DNA from: an uncultured Dysosmobacter sp.
GTDB taxonomy: Bacteria > Bacillota > Clostridia > Oscillospirales > Oscillospiraceae
DNA: 5,143 nucleotides
Reading direction: 5' to 3'
Assembly: GCA_934504065.1 (NCBI GenBank)
Contig: CAKSVQ010000155.1
Span: 1 to 5,143, forward strand
Below the pieces are notes generated by a model. The model was not told where the DNA came from. It did not search any database and was given only the letters and a program-made list of their open reading frames with translations. Below, piece after piece: positions 1-5,143 of the stretch. Both the position numbers and the translations under genes were made by a program. Every line of letters starts with the position of its first letter. Within the stretch, counting starts at the first letter, position 1.

Positions 1-20
1 CTGTTATGGAACTTGCTCTC

Positions 21-49
21 ATGATAGCACATTTTTCTCCGTTTGTCAA
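21..49 (-). promoter_or_regulatory. Strong sigma-A-type promoter firing leftward out of the window
   Basis: Read on the minus strand, a perfect -35 box TTGACA (plus-strand 44-49) is followed after exactly 17 bases by TATCAT (plus-strand 21-26), one mismatch from TATAAT, preceded by the extended -10 signal TG-C. Transcription would start near base 14 and run left, so the gene it serves lies outside the window. The -35 box shares two bases with the left arm of the hairpin at 48-77. The match is seen directly; activity is inferred. Confidence 0.6.
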
Positions 50-81
50 GACCGCGAATCTTAGAATTCGCGGTCTTTTTT
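48..81 (+). terminator. Rho-independent terminator-like hairpin
   Basis: A perfect 12-bp inverted repeat (48-59 with 66-77, core GACCGCGAAT) encloses a 6-base loop and runs directly into six T residues (76-81), then GTTTG. This is the classic form of an intrinsic terminator for rightward transcription. No T-tract follows on the other strand, so it is not bidirectional. It would end a transcript entering from the left, or insulate the downstream operon. Because it abuts the -35 box of the leftward promoter, an operator role for the palindrome is also possible. Confidence 0.7.
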
Positions 82-103
82 GTTTGCCTTGGATTTTTGT
101 ATG

Positions 104-116
104 GAATGCACAAAAT
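104..116 (+). repeat. Direct repeat copy 1 (GAATGCACAAAAT)
   Basis: A 13-base word identical to 250-262. The two copies are 146 bases apart, close to a whole number of helical turns (about 14 at 10.5 bp). This copy has no recognisable promoter around it. It may be a distal binding site for a regulator; this is inferred from the repeat only. Confidence 0.4.
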
Positions 117-156
117 CAAACGGTTAAAATTGTATACTGTGGCATGGCGCTTCTTT

Positions 157-184
157 TTCACATTTGTTATAAAATCAATATGAT
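157..184 (+). promoter_or_regulatory. Possible secondary promoter upstream of the operon
   Basis: TTCACA (157-162, one mismatch to TTGACA) lies 16 bases before TATGAT (179-184, one mismatch to TATAAT). The same TATGATATT word occurs in the main promoter at 267-275. There is no extended -10, and the AT-rich setting makes chance matches likely, so this is a weak candidate. Confidence 0.25.
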
Positions 185-243
185 ATTCGGCACAATTTCG
201 CGCAAAATGTCAATATTCATATAGAATGGGACAATATCGCGAC

Positions 244-272
244 TTTACAGAATGCACAAAATATGCTATGAT
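244..272 (+). promoter_or_regulatory. Main promoter of the five-gene operon
   Basis: TTTACA (244-249, one mismatch to the -35 consensus) is followed after 17 bases by TATGAT (267-272, one mismatch to the -10 consensus), with an extended -10 TG-C at 264-266. The start would be near base 279, giving a leader of about 58 bases before the start codon at 337. The spacer (250-266) contains the second copy of the 13-base repeat, so a protein bound there would block polymerase. The -10 context TGCTATGAT is nearly the same as TGCTATCAT in the leftward promoter at the left edge. Confidence 0.65.
250..262 (+). repeat. Direct repeat copy 2 (GAATGCACAAAAT), inside the promoter spacer
   Basis: Identical to 104-116 over 13 bases. 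It occupies the gap between the -35 and -10 boxes of the main promoter, the usual place for a repressor operator. It has no obvious dyad symmetry, so any binding protein would have to recognise an asymmetric site. Regulatory function is inferred. Confidence 0.4.
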
Positions 273-278
273 ATTGAT

Positions 279-336
279 ACAGGTGACCCGAGTCGAAAGG
301 CAGGGCGCAAATAAAATGAAGCGGAGGCTATCGAAA
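279..336 (+). promoter_or_regulatory. Operon leader with GAAA-capped hairpin, faintly like a c-di-GMP-I aptamer
   Basis: The predicted leader starts at about 279. Bases 287-305 can fold into a hairpin with GUC/GGC and CCC/GGG pairs, a bulged G, an A-A mismatch and a GAAA tetraloop (295-298). The stretch 293-311 (TCGAAAGGCAGGGCGCAAA) resembles the first hairpin and the GGGACGCAAA joint of class I cyclic-di-GMP riboswitches, with one A missing. The second stem and closing helix of that aptamer are not visible, and 58 bases is too short for a full one. GGAGG at 323-327 is the ribosome binding site of the first gene. It may be a remnant or a chance match. Confidence 0.22.
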
Positions 337-1506
337 ATGAAACGAACTCAGAAAGCACTTTCCCTCGCACTCATCCTTTGTATGCTGCTCGGTATGGCTT
401 TGGCAACGGTGTTGACCGTATTTGCGGAAACATCGACCCCGGCAACACCTCCTGTGACGCAATGGGTAAACAACGAAGGCAAGCCACTCACGACCTCATC
501 AACGGGGATGGGAGGAAAAGTTGATACATTTTTCTCCTTTGGCTGTTACATCAGAGAAAACGACACGACCTGCGGAACTCATTGGAAAGATATTCCTGAC
601 CGCACACAGAACCCCTTAAAGTCGAATGCAGCCGGCGACGGTTGTATCACAAACGGTTTTATCTATGATTCTTGGCCGGGGCATCAGATGGGTCTCCGGT
701 TCGTTGCTCCCTTTACCGGAACGGTGAAGATGACCTTCCAACTTGCCAACAGCAATGCAAGCGGAGATGCAGCGATCGTGCTTGCAAACGATGCGACCGC
801 GGTGAACAGTATGGGCGACAGGAGCGGCGTGCTGAAGGAATGGAAGATTGTTGATCACACCGATTTCTCCGCAGCGCTGACCTATGAATTCAAGGTGACA
901 GCGAATGAGAACTACTATCTCATCTGTTGCTTTAAGGATGGCAGACAGAGGGCATACTTCTGGATCAACAGTCTGGAGTATACCAGTGTGGAACTCGCGG
1001 GTACCGCAACAATGATGGGACACAGCATCTCCGCAATGGAGATCCCTGTTGTCAATTTTTATGTAAAGCTGGACGGCTCCCCCATGGGCGTTGCAGCGAA
1101 CATTACAGTCGGGGATGACGCTCCTATCCGTGTGGTTGGCGAGAGTTACACCGGGAAGGGACCTGACGGTCAGAATTTTACCGCAGAAGATTATGTATTT
1201 GTCTACTCGGTTCCGGTTTCCGCCAAGAAAATGACCGAAACCGTCAGAATTTCGCTCATGAAGGACGGGCAGGAACTGCTGACAAGCGGCAACACCTACA
1301 GCGTTGCGGAATACTGCTACGCGCAGGTGAAAATCTGGAAGGATGCGGGAGACGCGGCAACGCAGGACCAGCTGGACGTGGCAAAAATCTGCACGGGAAT
1401 TCTGGTGTACGGCAGAACGGCACAGCAGTATTTCGGTTACAACACCGCAAATCTGCCGCAGATTGATGCCGACCTGCTTGCATTGGTCATGGCGGACTGC
1501 CAATGA
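337..1506 (+). CDS. Sec-secreted surface protein with clostridial C-terminal module
   Basis: This 389-residue protein is probably secreted or wall-associated; its role is unknown. The start at 337 is chosen because GGAGG (323-327) lies 9 bases upstream and a standard signal peptide follows: KR at 2-3, a hydrophobic core at about 8-29, and a likely signal peptidase I site after Val-Phe-Ala (28-30). An in-frame ATG at 316 would only add seven residues. Residues about 58-218 look like a beta-sandwich, with strands such as GLRFVAPFTGTVKMTF (119-134), as in carbohydrate-binding-type domains. Residues 236-320 form a second beta domain. Residues 322-389 are a helical tail with YGRTAQQYFGYNT (358-370). 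The tail matches, from memory, the YGAAAQxYFxYNTxNLA module that ends many clostridial extracellular proteins, here with SVAEYC where SVRDY is usual. There is no lipobox, LPxTG or dockerin. It heads the operon. Confidence 0.85.
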   Translation: MKRTQKALSLALILCMLLGMALATVLTVFAETSTPATPPVTQWVNNEGKPLTTSSTGMGGKVDTFFSFGCYIRENDTTCGTHWKDIPDRTQNPLKSNAAGDGCITNGFIYDSWPGHQMGLRFVAPFTGTVKMTFQLANSNASGDAAIVLANDATAVNSMGDRSGVLKEWKIVDHTDFSAALTYEFKVTANENYYLICCFKDGRQRAYFWINSLEYTSVELAGTATMMGHSISAMEIPVVNFYVKLDGSPMGVAANITVGDDAPIRVVGESYTGKGPDGQNFTAEDYVFVYSVPVSAKKMTETVRISLMKDGQELLTSGNTYSVAEYCYAQVKIWKDAGDAATQDQLDVAKICTGILVYGRTAQQYFGYNTANLPQIDADLLALVMADCQ

Positions 1507-1527
1507 TCGGGGAAGGGGAATTCAGCC

Positions 1528-1656
1528 ATGAAACTGCTGTATACAAAGCCCGATGCACGCATCGAACTGCTGTCCTGCGCGGATATCCTGACAGGGAGTG
1601 AGGAGAACGCACGGGAGGGCGTCAGCCTGCCGATTATCTGGGAGCCGGAAAGATGA
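1528..1656 (+). CDS. 42-residue peptide, coupled to the next gene
   Basis: A short open frame begins at ATG 1528, preceded by AAGGGGAA (1513-1520) at normal spacing and only 21 bases after the previous stop. It ends at TGA 1654-1656, which overlaps the next start codon as ATGA, a sign of translational coupling. The peptide begins MKLLYTKPDARIELLS and continues with ADILTGSEE (18-26). The pattern Tyr-x-x-Pro, then about ten residues, then Asp-(Ile/Val)-(Ile/Leu)-Thr-x-Ser is one I recall from many unannotated short proteins in gut bacteria; no function is known to me. There is no signal peptide or membrane segment, so it is the only product here without an export signal. It ends LPIIWEPER (34-42), similar to the tail of the next protein. 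A signalling peptide, a partner of the surface proteins or a modified-peptide precursor are all possible. Confidence 0.65.
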   Translation: MKLLYTKPDARIELLSCADILTGSEENAREGVSLPIIWEPER

Positions 1657-1997
1657 GAAAAGCAATCCCGATAATCGGAATGCTCCTGCTGCTTGCAGTC
1701 TGCCTGTTCATGGCAGGCTGTGGGCGCGGGAGCGGACTGCCGAACGAAACGGCGGCATCCTCCGAGGTCACGGAGGGGACGGGGAGCGAGACTGCGGCGG
1801 GGACCGAAGCCGCCGCGCCCACTCCGCCCGTCAAGCGCCCGGGGGTCGATAATAACCCCGTCGACCCGCCCAAAACACCGGATTCCGAAACGGAAGCACC
1901 GCCTGCCCCGTCGAAACCCGAAACCGAGCCGCCCGAGAAGGGAAGCAGAGAGGGGAACGAACTGCCGCCGCTTTGGGTTTCCACCGAGGAAGCCTGA
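1653..1997 (+). CDS. Small lipoprotein with a Pro/Thr/Glu-rich tail
   Basis: This 114-residue product starts at ATG 1653, with GGGAG (1640-1644) 8 bases upstream and its start overlapping the previous stop. Residues 1-22 are a lipoprotein signal peptide: Arg2-Lys3, a hydrophobic stretch at 7-21, and a Met-Ala-Gly-Cys lipobox with Cys23 as the lipidation site. The rest (24-103) is low-complexity, rich in Pro, Glu, Thr, Ser and Ala, with no predicted folded domain, and reads like a flexible spacer on the outer face of the membrane. It ends LPPLWVSTEEA (104-114), the only hydrophobic patch after the anchor, so the protein may work as a tethered short motif. The next gene starts 28 bases on. It could be a degenerate lipoprotein that lost its domain, but the intact signal, ribosome site and coupling favour a working gene. 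I do not recognise a family. Confidence 0.75.
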   Translation: MRKAIPIIGMLLLLAVCLFMAGCGRGSGLPNETAASSEVTEGTGSETAAGTEAAAPTPPVKRPGVDNNPVDPPKTPDSETEAPPAPSKPETEPPEKGSREGNELPPLWVSTEEA

Positions 1998-2025
1998 CGG
2001 CGACAAGATACCAAAGGAGAAAAAC

Positions 2026-3510
2026 ATGAAAAAAGCCTATGGAAAGCGGCTTGCCCTGCTGATGGGTCTGCTGCTTGCAGCTTCGGGTCTGTTTGCCTGC
2101 GGAAAGGGGCAGACACCCGCCGCGGGGACAACCGAAGCCTTGGAGGAGGTCACAACGGGCGGGGACACGCAACCGATTTCCTATCGGGAGCTGTTGCCCG
2201 TTGCGGATTACGAGGAAGCCGATGTCAACATTCTGGTGATGTCGGGCAGAAGCTGGCAATACATTGCGGAGGACACCGCCGCGGATGCCTGCGCAAGGGA
2301 GCTGATCTCCCGCAACCATCAGGTGGAGGAGCTCTACCATGTCTATCTGAACTACACGCCCACCAACAAGGGCTGGAGCGGATTCCACGAGCAGTGCAGA
2401 AACGACCTTTACGCAGAGCAGGCGGCGTTTGACATTACCTCCCCCGATTACTACTACCAATGCGAGACGGCGGGCTATTTTGCCGACCTCGCAACCCTTG
2501 ACGAAATCAGGCTGGAGAATCCCTACTGGGTGGACGGCTGGAACCGCAGCTCGACCGTGAACGGAAAGATTTTCACCGCGCTGAGCTACCTGACTCTGGA
2601 CGCAATTTCCTCGGCGCAGGTGCTGTTTATGAACAACTACTTTGCCGAGGATTTGCTCATCGATGTGGCGGCGCTCAAGCAGTCGGTCTATAACGGCAGC
2701 TGGATGCTGGACGATATGCTGACCTATATGCGGTTGGCATCGCTGGACAACGGCGACGGGGAATGGACCTTTGAGGACCGCTACGGGCTGTCCTACAACC
2801 TCTGGGGCGGGCGCGCGATGCTCTGGTCGGCGGGTCTGGCGCTTTCGGAAATCTCCGAGGACGGGACCATCGGCCAGACCTACACGGCAAGCCGAAATGT
2901 GGATATCTTCCAGAAGCTGTACCAATTTTTCAACAGCAACCCGTATTCCTATTACGGCGGCGGTGCGGGGTCGGTGGAGTCTCCCGTGGGTGCCGAGGCG
3001 CTGTTTTTTGCCAACCGTGCGCTGTTTGACACCAATAAGCTCGGAAACGCGACCCTGATTTCAAAGAATCTTGACAGCTTCTCTCTGCTCCCGATGCCGA
3101 AATACGACAAGACCCAAACCGATTATGTCGTTTCCTCGGGCGGCTGTACGGTTTTCGGAATCATGAAGACCGCAAAGAACCTCCATATGTCGGCAACGAT
3201 TCTCGAGGCGCTGTCGATTCTCTCCTACGAGGATGTCAGACCCGTTTACTACGAGGATTCGCTCAAGCTTCATTATTCGGGCGACCCCGACACCGCAAGG
3301 ATGCTGGATTTCATCATGGCGCGGTTTCAAATCGACTTTGCGTTTATCAACTCTACCAACTTCGGTGACCCTGCGGCAAGACCGTTTGATTTGATTTTGG
3401 ATTACAACCGAAACTATGTCTCGGAGATGAAGAAACTGGTAGATTCCTTTGAGGGCAATCTGAAAGCGTTTCGGGACGCGTATTCCGATGCGGAGTCGTC
3501 GGAGGACTGA
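2026..3510 (+). CDS. Extracellular solute-binding lipoprotein (ABC sugar-type, family 1-like)
   Basis: This 494-residue lipoprotein probably captures a sugar or oligosaccharide outside the cell for an ABC importer. ATG 2026 follows AGGAG (2015-2019) by 6 bases; the same frame is open upstream only because of sequence composition. Residues 1-24 are a lipoprotein signal ending Leu-Phe-Ala, with Cys25 as the lipid site, then a Thr/Glu-rich linker to about 50. The mature part has hallmarks of a clostridial branch of family 1 binding proteins: RNHQVEELY (96-104), FDITSP (135-140), GSWMLDDML (224-232; usually GxWTLDxM), DNGDGEW with DRYGL (241-255), LLPMPKYDKTQTDY (354-367) and PVYYEDSLKLHY (406-417) with MLDFI (426-430). 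Length is normal and the frame is intact. No permease or ATPase gene is seen in the window. The 3' end carries the ribosome binding site of the next gene. The substrate cannot be read from sequence. Confidence 0.88.
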   Translation: MKKAYGKRLALLMGLLLAASGLFACGKGQTPAAGTTEALEEVTTGGDTQPISYRELLPVADYEEADVNILVMSGRSWQYIAEDTAADACARELISRNHQVEELYHVYLNYTPTNKGWSGFHEQCRNDLYAEQAAFDITSPDYYYQCETAGYFADLATLDEIRLENPYWVDGWNRSSTVNGKIFTALSYLTLDAISSAQVLFMNNYFAEDLLIDVAALKQSVYNGSWMLDDMLTYMRLASLDNGDGEWTFEDRYGLSYNLWGGRAMLWSAGLALSEISEDGTIGQTYTASRNVDIFQKLYQFFNSNPYSYYGGGAGSVESPVGAEALFFANRALFDTNKLGNATLISKNLDSFSLLPMPKYDKTQTDYVVSSGGCTVFGIMKTAKNLHMSATILEALSILSYEDVRPVYYEDSLKLHYSGDPDTARMLDFIMARFQIDFAFINSTNFGDPAARPFDLILDYNRNYVSEMKKLVDSFEGNLKAFRDAYSDAESSED

Positions 3511-3513
3511 CAA

Positions 3514-5143
3514 ATGAAAACAAGAGAAAACCGAAGGGGTTGGCTGTGGATGAGCATTCTGGTAGCAGGGTTATGTATGGCGGCAGTTTCCTGCCGGACG
3601 GACAACGGTATGGGCGCGGCAACGGGCACGGCAAAGACGGGAACGGTCGGAGCGGATACAACGAAGATTCCGGAAATTCCGACCGCGCCGGATACGGATG
3701 TAACGGGTGAGACTCCGGACGTTCCGGTAGGAGACAAGACCGTTTCGGTTTCCTCGGCAGAGTTGATGAAACTGATTGAAACCGGGACGGTTGCGGAGAA
3801 CGGTGACTATGCCGTGACGGACGGCGCGGGGCTGACGTTTACCCGCTCGCATAACGGCAGGGAATACGATTTGCGCGGGGCGCTGATTCGCATCGGCGTG
3901 CGGGACGGCGCGGCGGGAATCGATATTCGGAGCAAGACGCTGACGCTGAAGAACGCGCGGATTGCGGTCTACGGGGATGTCGGGGTCACGGTCGGGTCTG
4001 AAAATACCAACGCAACGCTGACGGGACTTCATATCGGCGGCAGTTGCAAAACGGGCTTTGTGCTCGGCGGGAGCGGCTCCACGCTGGACGGATGCACCGT
4101 CAAGCCCGCCTCGGGCGGGACGGTGACGGTCGCGGTTCGGGTGAGCGGCAGCGACTGCATGGTGACGAACTGCTCGTTTGAGGGGGTCGGAACCGGCATT
4201 TCGGACGAGAGCAAGACGGGCGCGACCGTTGACAACAATCTGTTTACCGACTGCGAGACCGGAATCCGGATTCGGACCGCGAACGCAATCGTTCTGCGGA
4301 ACACGCTCAAGGGCGGGAAGTCCGGCATTGCGGCGGAGGATGACGGCGGCGAGTTGTCTGCCTGCATGGGAACGGTTTACAACTTGTTGGCGGCAAAGAA
4401 TCGGGTGGAGGATGCGGAGAATGCAATCCTGCTCTCGGGTGTCTCCAACTGCACGGTGTTTCTGAATCGCACCGACGACCTGACCGTGCGCGACTGCGTG
4501 AATGTGTACGTCGTGCGGAATACGGTCGGCGGGAAGTTGACACTGGAGCGGAACAACTATCTCCTTGCCGATTCCAACGACCGTGCGGAGCTGACCGATA
4601 CGGAAAACGAAAACGTCAACGGCGGCGATCTGACCGACCTGACGGAGCGGTCGGCGGTCGGCGTGAACGAAGCGCTCCTGCCGCACGTCAACCGCGAGCA
4701 GTTTGCGGGCATGACGGGGCGCGCGGCGTTTCGGTCGCGGTACGGGACTCTGAGCCTGTCCGCATACCTGACGGCGGCAGTCTCGGCAGGGGAGACGGAT
4801 ATTATCGCGCCGCCGGGCGCATTTCTGGACAACGCCGTGGCCTTTAACGGATTGTCGGATGTGCGGTTCTACGGTTGGGGGACTTACTATGATACCGTGA
4901 AGTCCACCGCAACGGCGTTTTCGTTTACCGCCTGCACGGAGATTGGGTTTTCCGGTTTCTTCATCGGAAACAGCGTGAATCCGAATTTTCAGGGAACGGT
5001 TACCAAGGTAACGGGACCGGCGGGAAAAGAGACGATTTCGTTCGTTTCCGATCCGGGCTATCTTGCAAACTATTCGTCCCCGGCGGACTATCCCGCATCC
5101 AACGGCGGTGGCGGCGGAATCTATCGCGGGGAGTCCCTCTCGC
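3514..5143 (+). CDS. Right-handed beta-helix lipoprotein, 3' end outside the window
   Basis: The frame starts at ATG 3514, with GGAGG (3501-3505) inside the end of the previous gene and only 3 bases after its stop. It stays open to the right edge, giving 543 residues. Residues 1-26 are a signal peptide with Ala-Val-Ser-Cys (Cys27) as a somewhat weak lipobox, then a Thr/Pro/Gly linker to about 75. Residues about 120-358 form a first parallel beta-helix, with coils carrying stacked asparagines at N219, N241/242, N263, N296, N318 and N336. A linker with LLPHVNREQF (388-397) leads to a second pectate-lyase-type helix: DIIAPPGAF (429-437), VRFYGWGTYY (450-459), FQGTVTKV (492-499) and DPGY (513-516). 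Proteins with this second pattern are often annotated as parallel beta-helix repeat or polysaccharide-active proteins. No catalytic residues can be assigned from the visible part. It may cut or bind a polysaccharide that the preceding binding protein takes up. Confidence 0.87.
   Translation, partial: MKTRENRRGWLWMSILVAGLCMAAVSCRTDNGMGAATGTAKTGTVGADTTKIPEIPTAPDTDVTGETPDVPVGDKTVSVSSAELMKLIETGTVAENGDYAVTDGAGLTFTRSHNGREYDLRGALIRIGVRDGAAGIDIRSKTLTLKNARIAVYGDVGVTVGSENTNATLTGLHIGGSCKTGFVLGGSGSTLDGCTVKPASGGTVTVAVRVSGSDCMVTNCSFEGVGTGISDESKTGATVDNNLFTDCETGIRIRTANAIVLRNTLKGGKSGIAAEDDGGELSACMGTVYNLLAAKNRVEDAENAILLSGVSNCTVFLNRTDDLTVRDCVNVYVVRNTVGGKLTLERNNYLLADSNDRAELTDTENENVNGGDLTDLTERSAVGVNEALLPHVNREQFAGMTGRAAFRSRYGTLSLSAYLTAAVSAGETDIIAPPGAFLDNAVAFNGLSDVRFYGWGTYYDTVKSTATAFSFTACTEIGFSGFFIGNSVNPNFQGTVTKVTGPAGKETISFVSDPGYLANYSSPADYPASNGGGGGIYRGESLS

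Larger units (their letters stand above)
82..336. other. AT-rich intergenic regulatory region without a gene
   Basis: This stretch separates the left-edge hairpin from the first gene of the operon. It is clearly richer in A and T than the coding part and is littered with short repeated words: GAATGCACAAAAT twice, TATGATATT at 179-187 and 267-275, and CAATAT at 176-181 region, 211-216 and 232-237. The one open frame that crosses its first part (6-224) has no ribosome binding site and no protein-like composition. The region most plausibly holds the operon promoter and binding sites for a regulator. Confidence 0.6.

Noticed and set aside
6..224. Open frame of 72 codons across the left intergenic region
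   Set aside because: It runs through the terminator hairpin, has no ribosome binding site, and its product looks like translated AT-rich noncoding DNA.
226..336. Earlier in-frame start codons (226, 316) for the first gene
   Set aside because: The start at 226 lies upstream of the promoter -10 box and would precede the predicted transcript start. The one at 316 lacks a good ribosome site, while 337 has GGAGG 9 bases upstream and begins a standard signal peptide.
616..1503. Long minus-strand open frame opposite the first gene
   Set aside because: It is a shadow: no ribosome site, His/Cys/Arg-rich composition unlike a real protein, and the opposite strand encodes a coherent secreted protein.
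1567..1578. Leu-Leu-Ser-Cys in the 42-residue peptide as a lipobox
   Set aside because: It is preceded by charged and polar residues (KPDARIE), not a hydrophobic stretch, so it cannot serve as a lipoprotein signal.
1843..1867. GGGTCGA ... TCGACCC inverted repeat inside the small lipoprotein gene
   Set aside because: It is only 7 bp with an 11-base loop and follows from the repeated Val-Asp codons (GVDNNPVDP).
1693..2025. Upstream extension of the binding-protein frame
   Set aside because: The added residues are Arg/Pro-rich out-of-frame translation of the small lipoprotein gene. ATG 2026 has an AGGAG site and starts the lipoprotein signal peptide.
1831..2925. Long minus-strand open frame opposite the lipoprotein and binding-protein genes
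   Set aside because: It spans two well-supported plus-strand genes, and its product has no recognisable domain or export signal.
4105..4119. CCCGCC-TCG-GGCGGG hairpin inside the beta-helix gene
   Set aside because: There is no T-tract, it lies mid-gene in GC-rich coding DNA, and codons for Pro-Ala-Ser-Gly-Gly explain it.
3571..4686. 371-codon minus-strand open frame opposite the beta-helix gene
   Set aside because: The plus strand encodes a clear beta-helix protein. The reverse frame is open because of GC-rich codon use and gives an Arg/Val-rich product with no domain.

Overview
The window looks like part of a Gram-positive, gut- or rumen-type Clostridia (Oscillospirales-like) chromosome. 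The grounds are AGGAG/GGAGG ribosome binding sites, TTGACA/TATAAT-type promoters, lipobox lipoproteins instead of outer-membrane proteins, a clostridial-type sugar-binding lipoprotein, and a C-terminal surface-protein module that I recognise from many clostridial secreted proteins. The taxonomic placement is inference; no rRNA or marker gene is present.

Layout. Bases 1-336 are AT-rich and hold no convincing gene. They contain a strong leftward promoter at the left edge (21-49), a hairpin with a rightward T-tract (48-81), a 13-bp direct repeat (104-116 and 250-262), a strong rightward promoter (244-272), and a short leader with a GAAA-capped hairpin. From 337 to the right edge there are five tightly packed rightward genes, with gaps of 21, -4, 28 and 3 bases, each with its own ribosome binding site. 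This is very probably one operon from the promoter at 244-272: (1) a Sec-secreted 389-residue protein, (2) a 42-residue peptide, (3) a 114-residue lipoprotein with a low-complexity tail, (4) a 494-residue solute-binding lipoprotein, and (5) a lipoprotein with right-handed beta-helix domains that runs off the right edge.

How they fit together. Four of the five products carry export signals and three are predicted membrane-anchored lipoproteins, so the operon builds a cell-surface assembly. A solute-binding protein next to a pectate-lyase-like beta-helix protein suggests capture and processing of a polysaccharide. No permease or ATPase gene is visible, and no catalytic site can be assigned in the part of the beta-helix protein that is present. 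The most novel part is the pair of overlapping small genes (1528-1997), whose products end in similar Leu-Pro-x-(Ile/Leu)-Trp tails.
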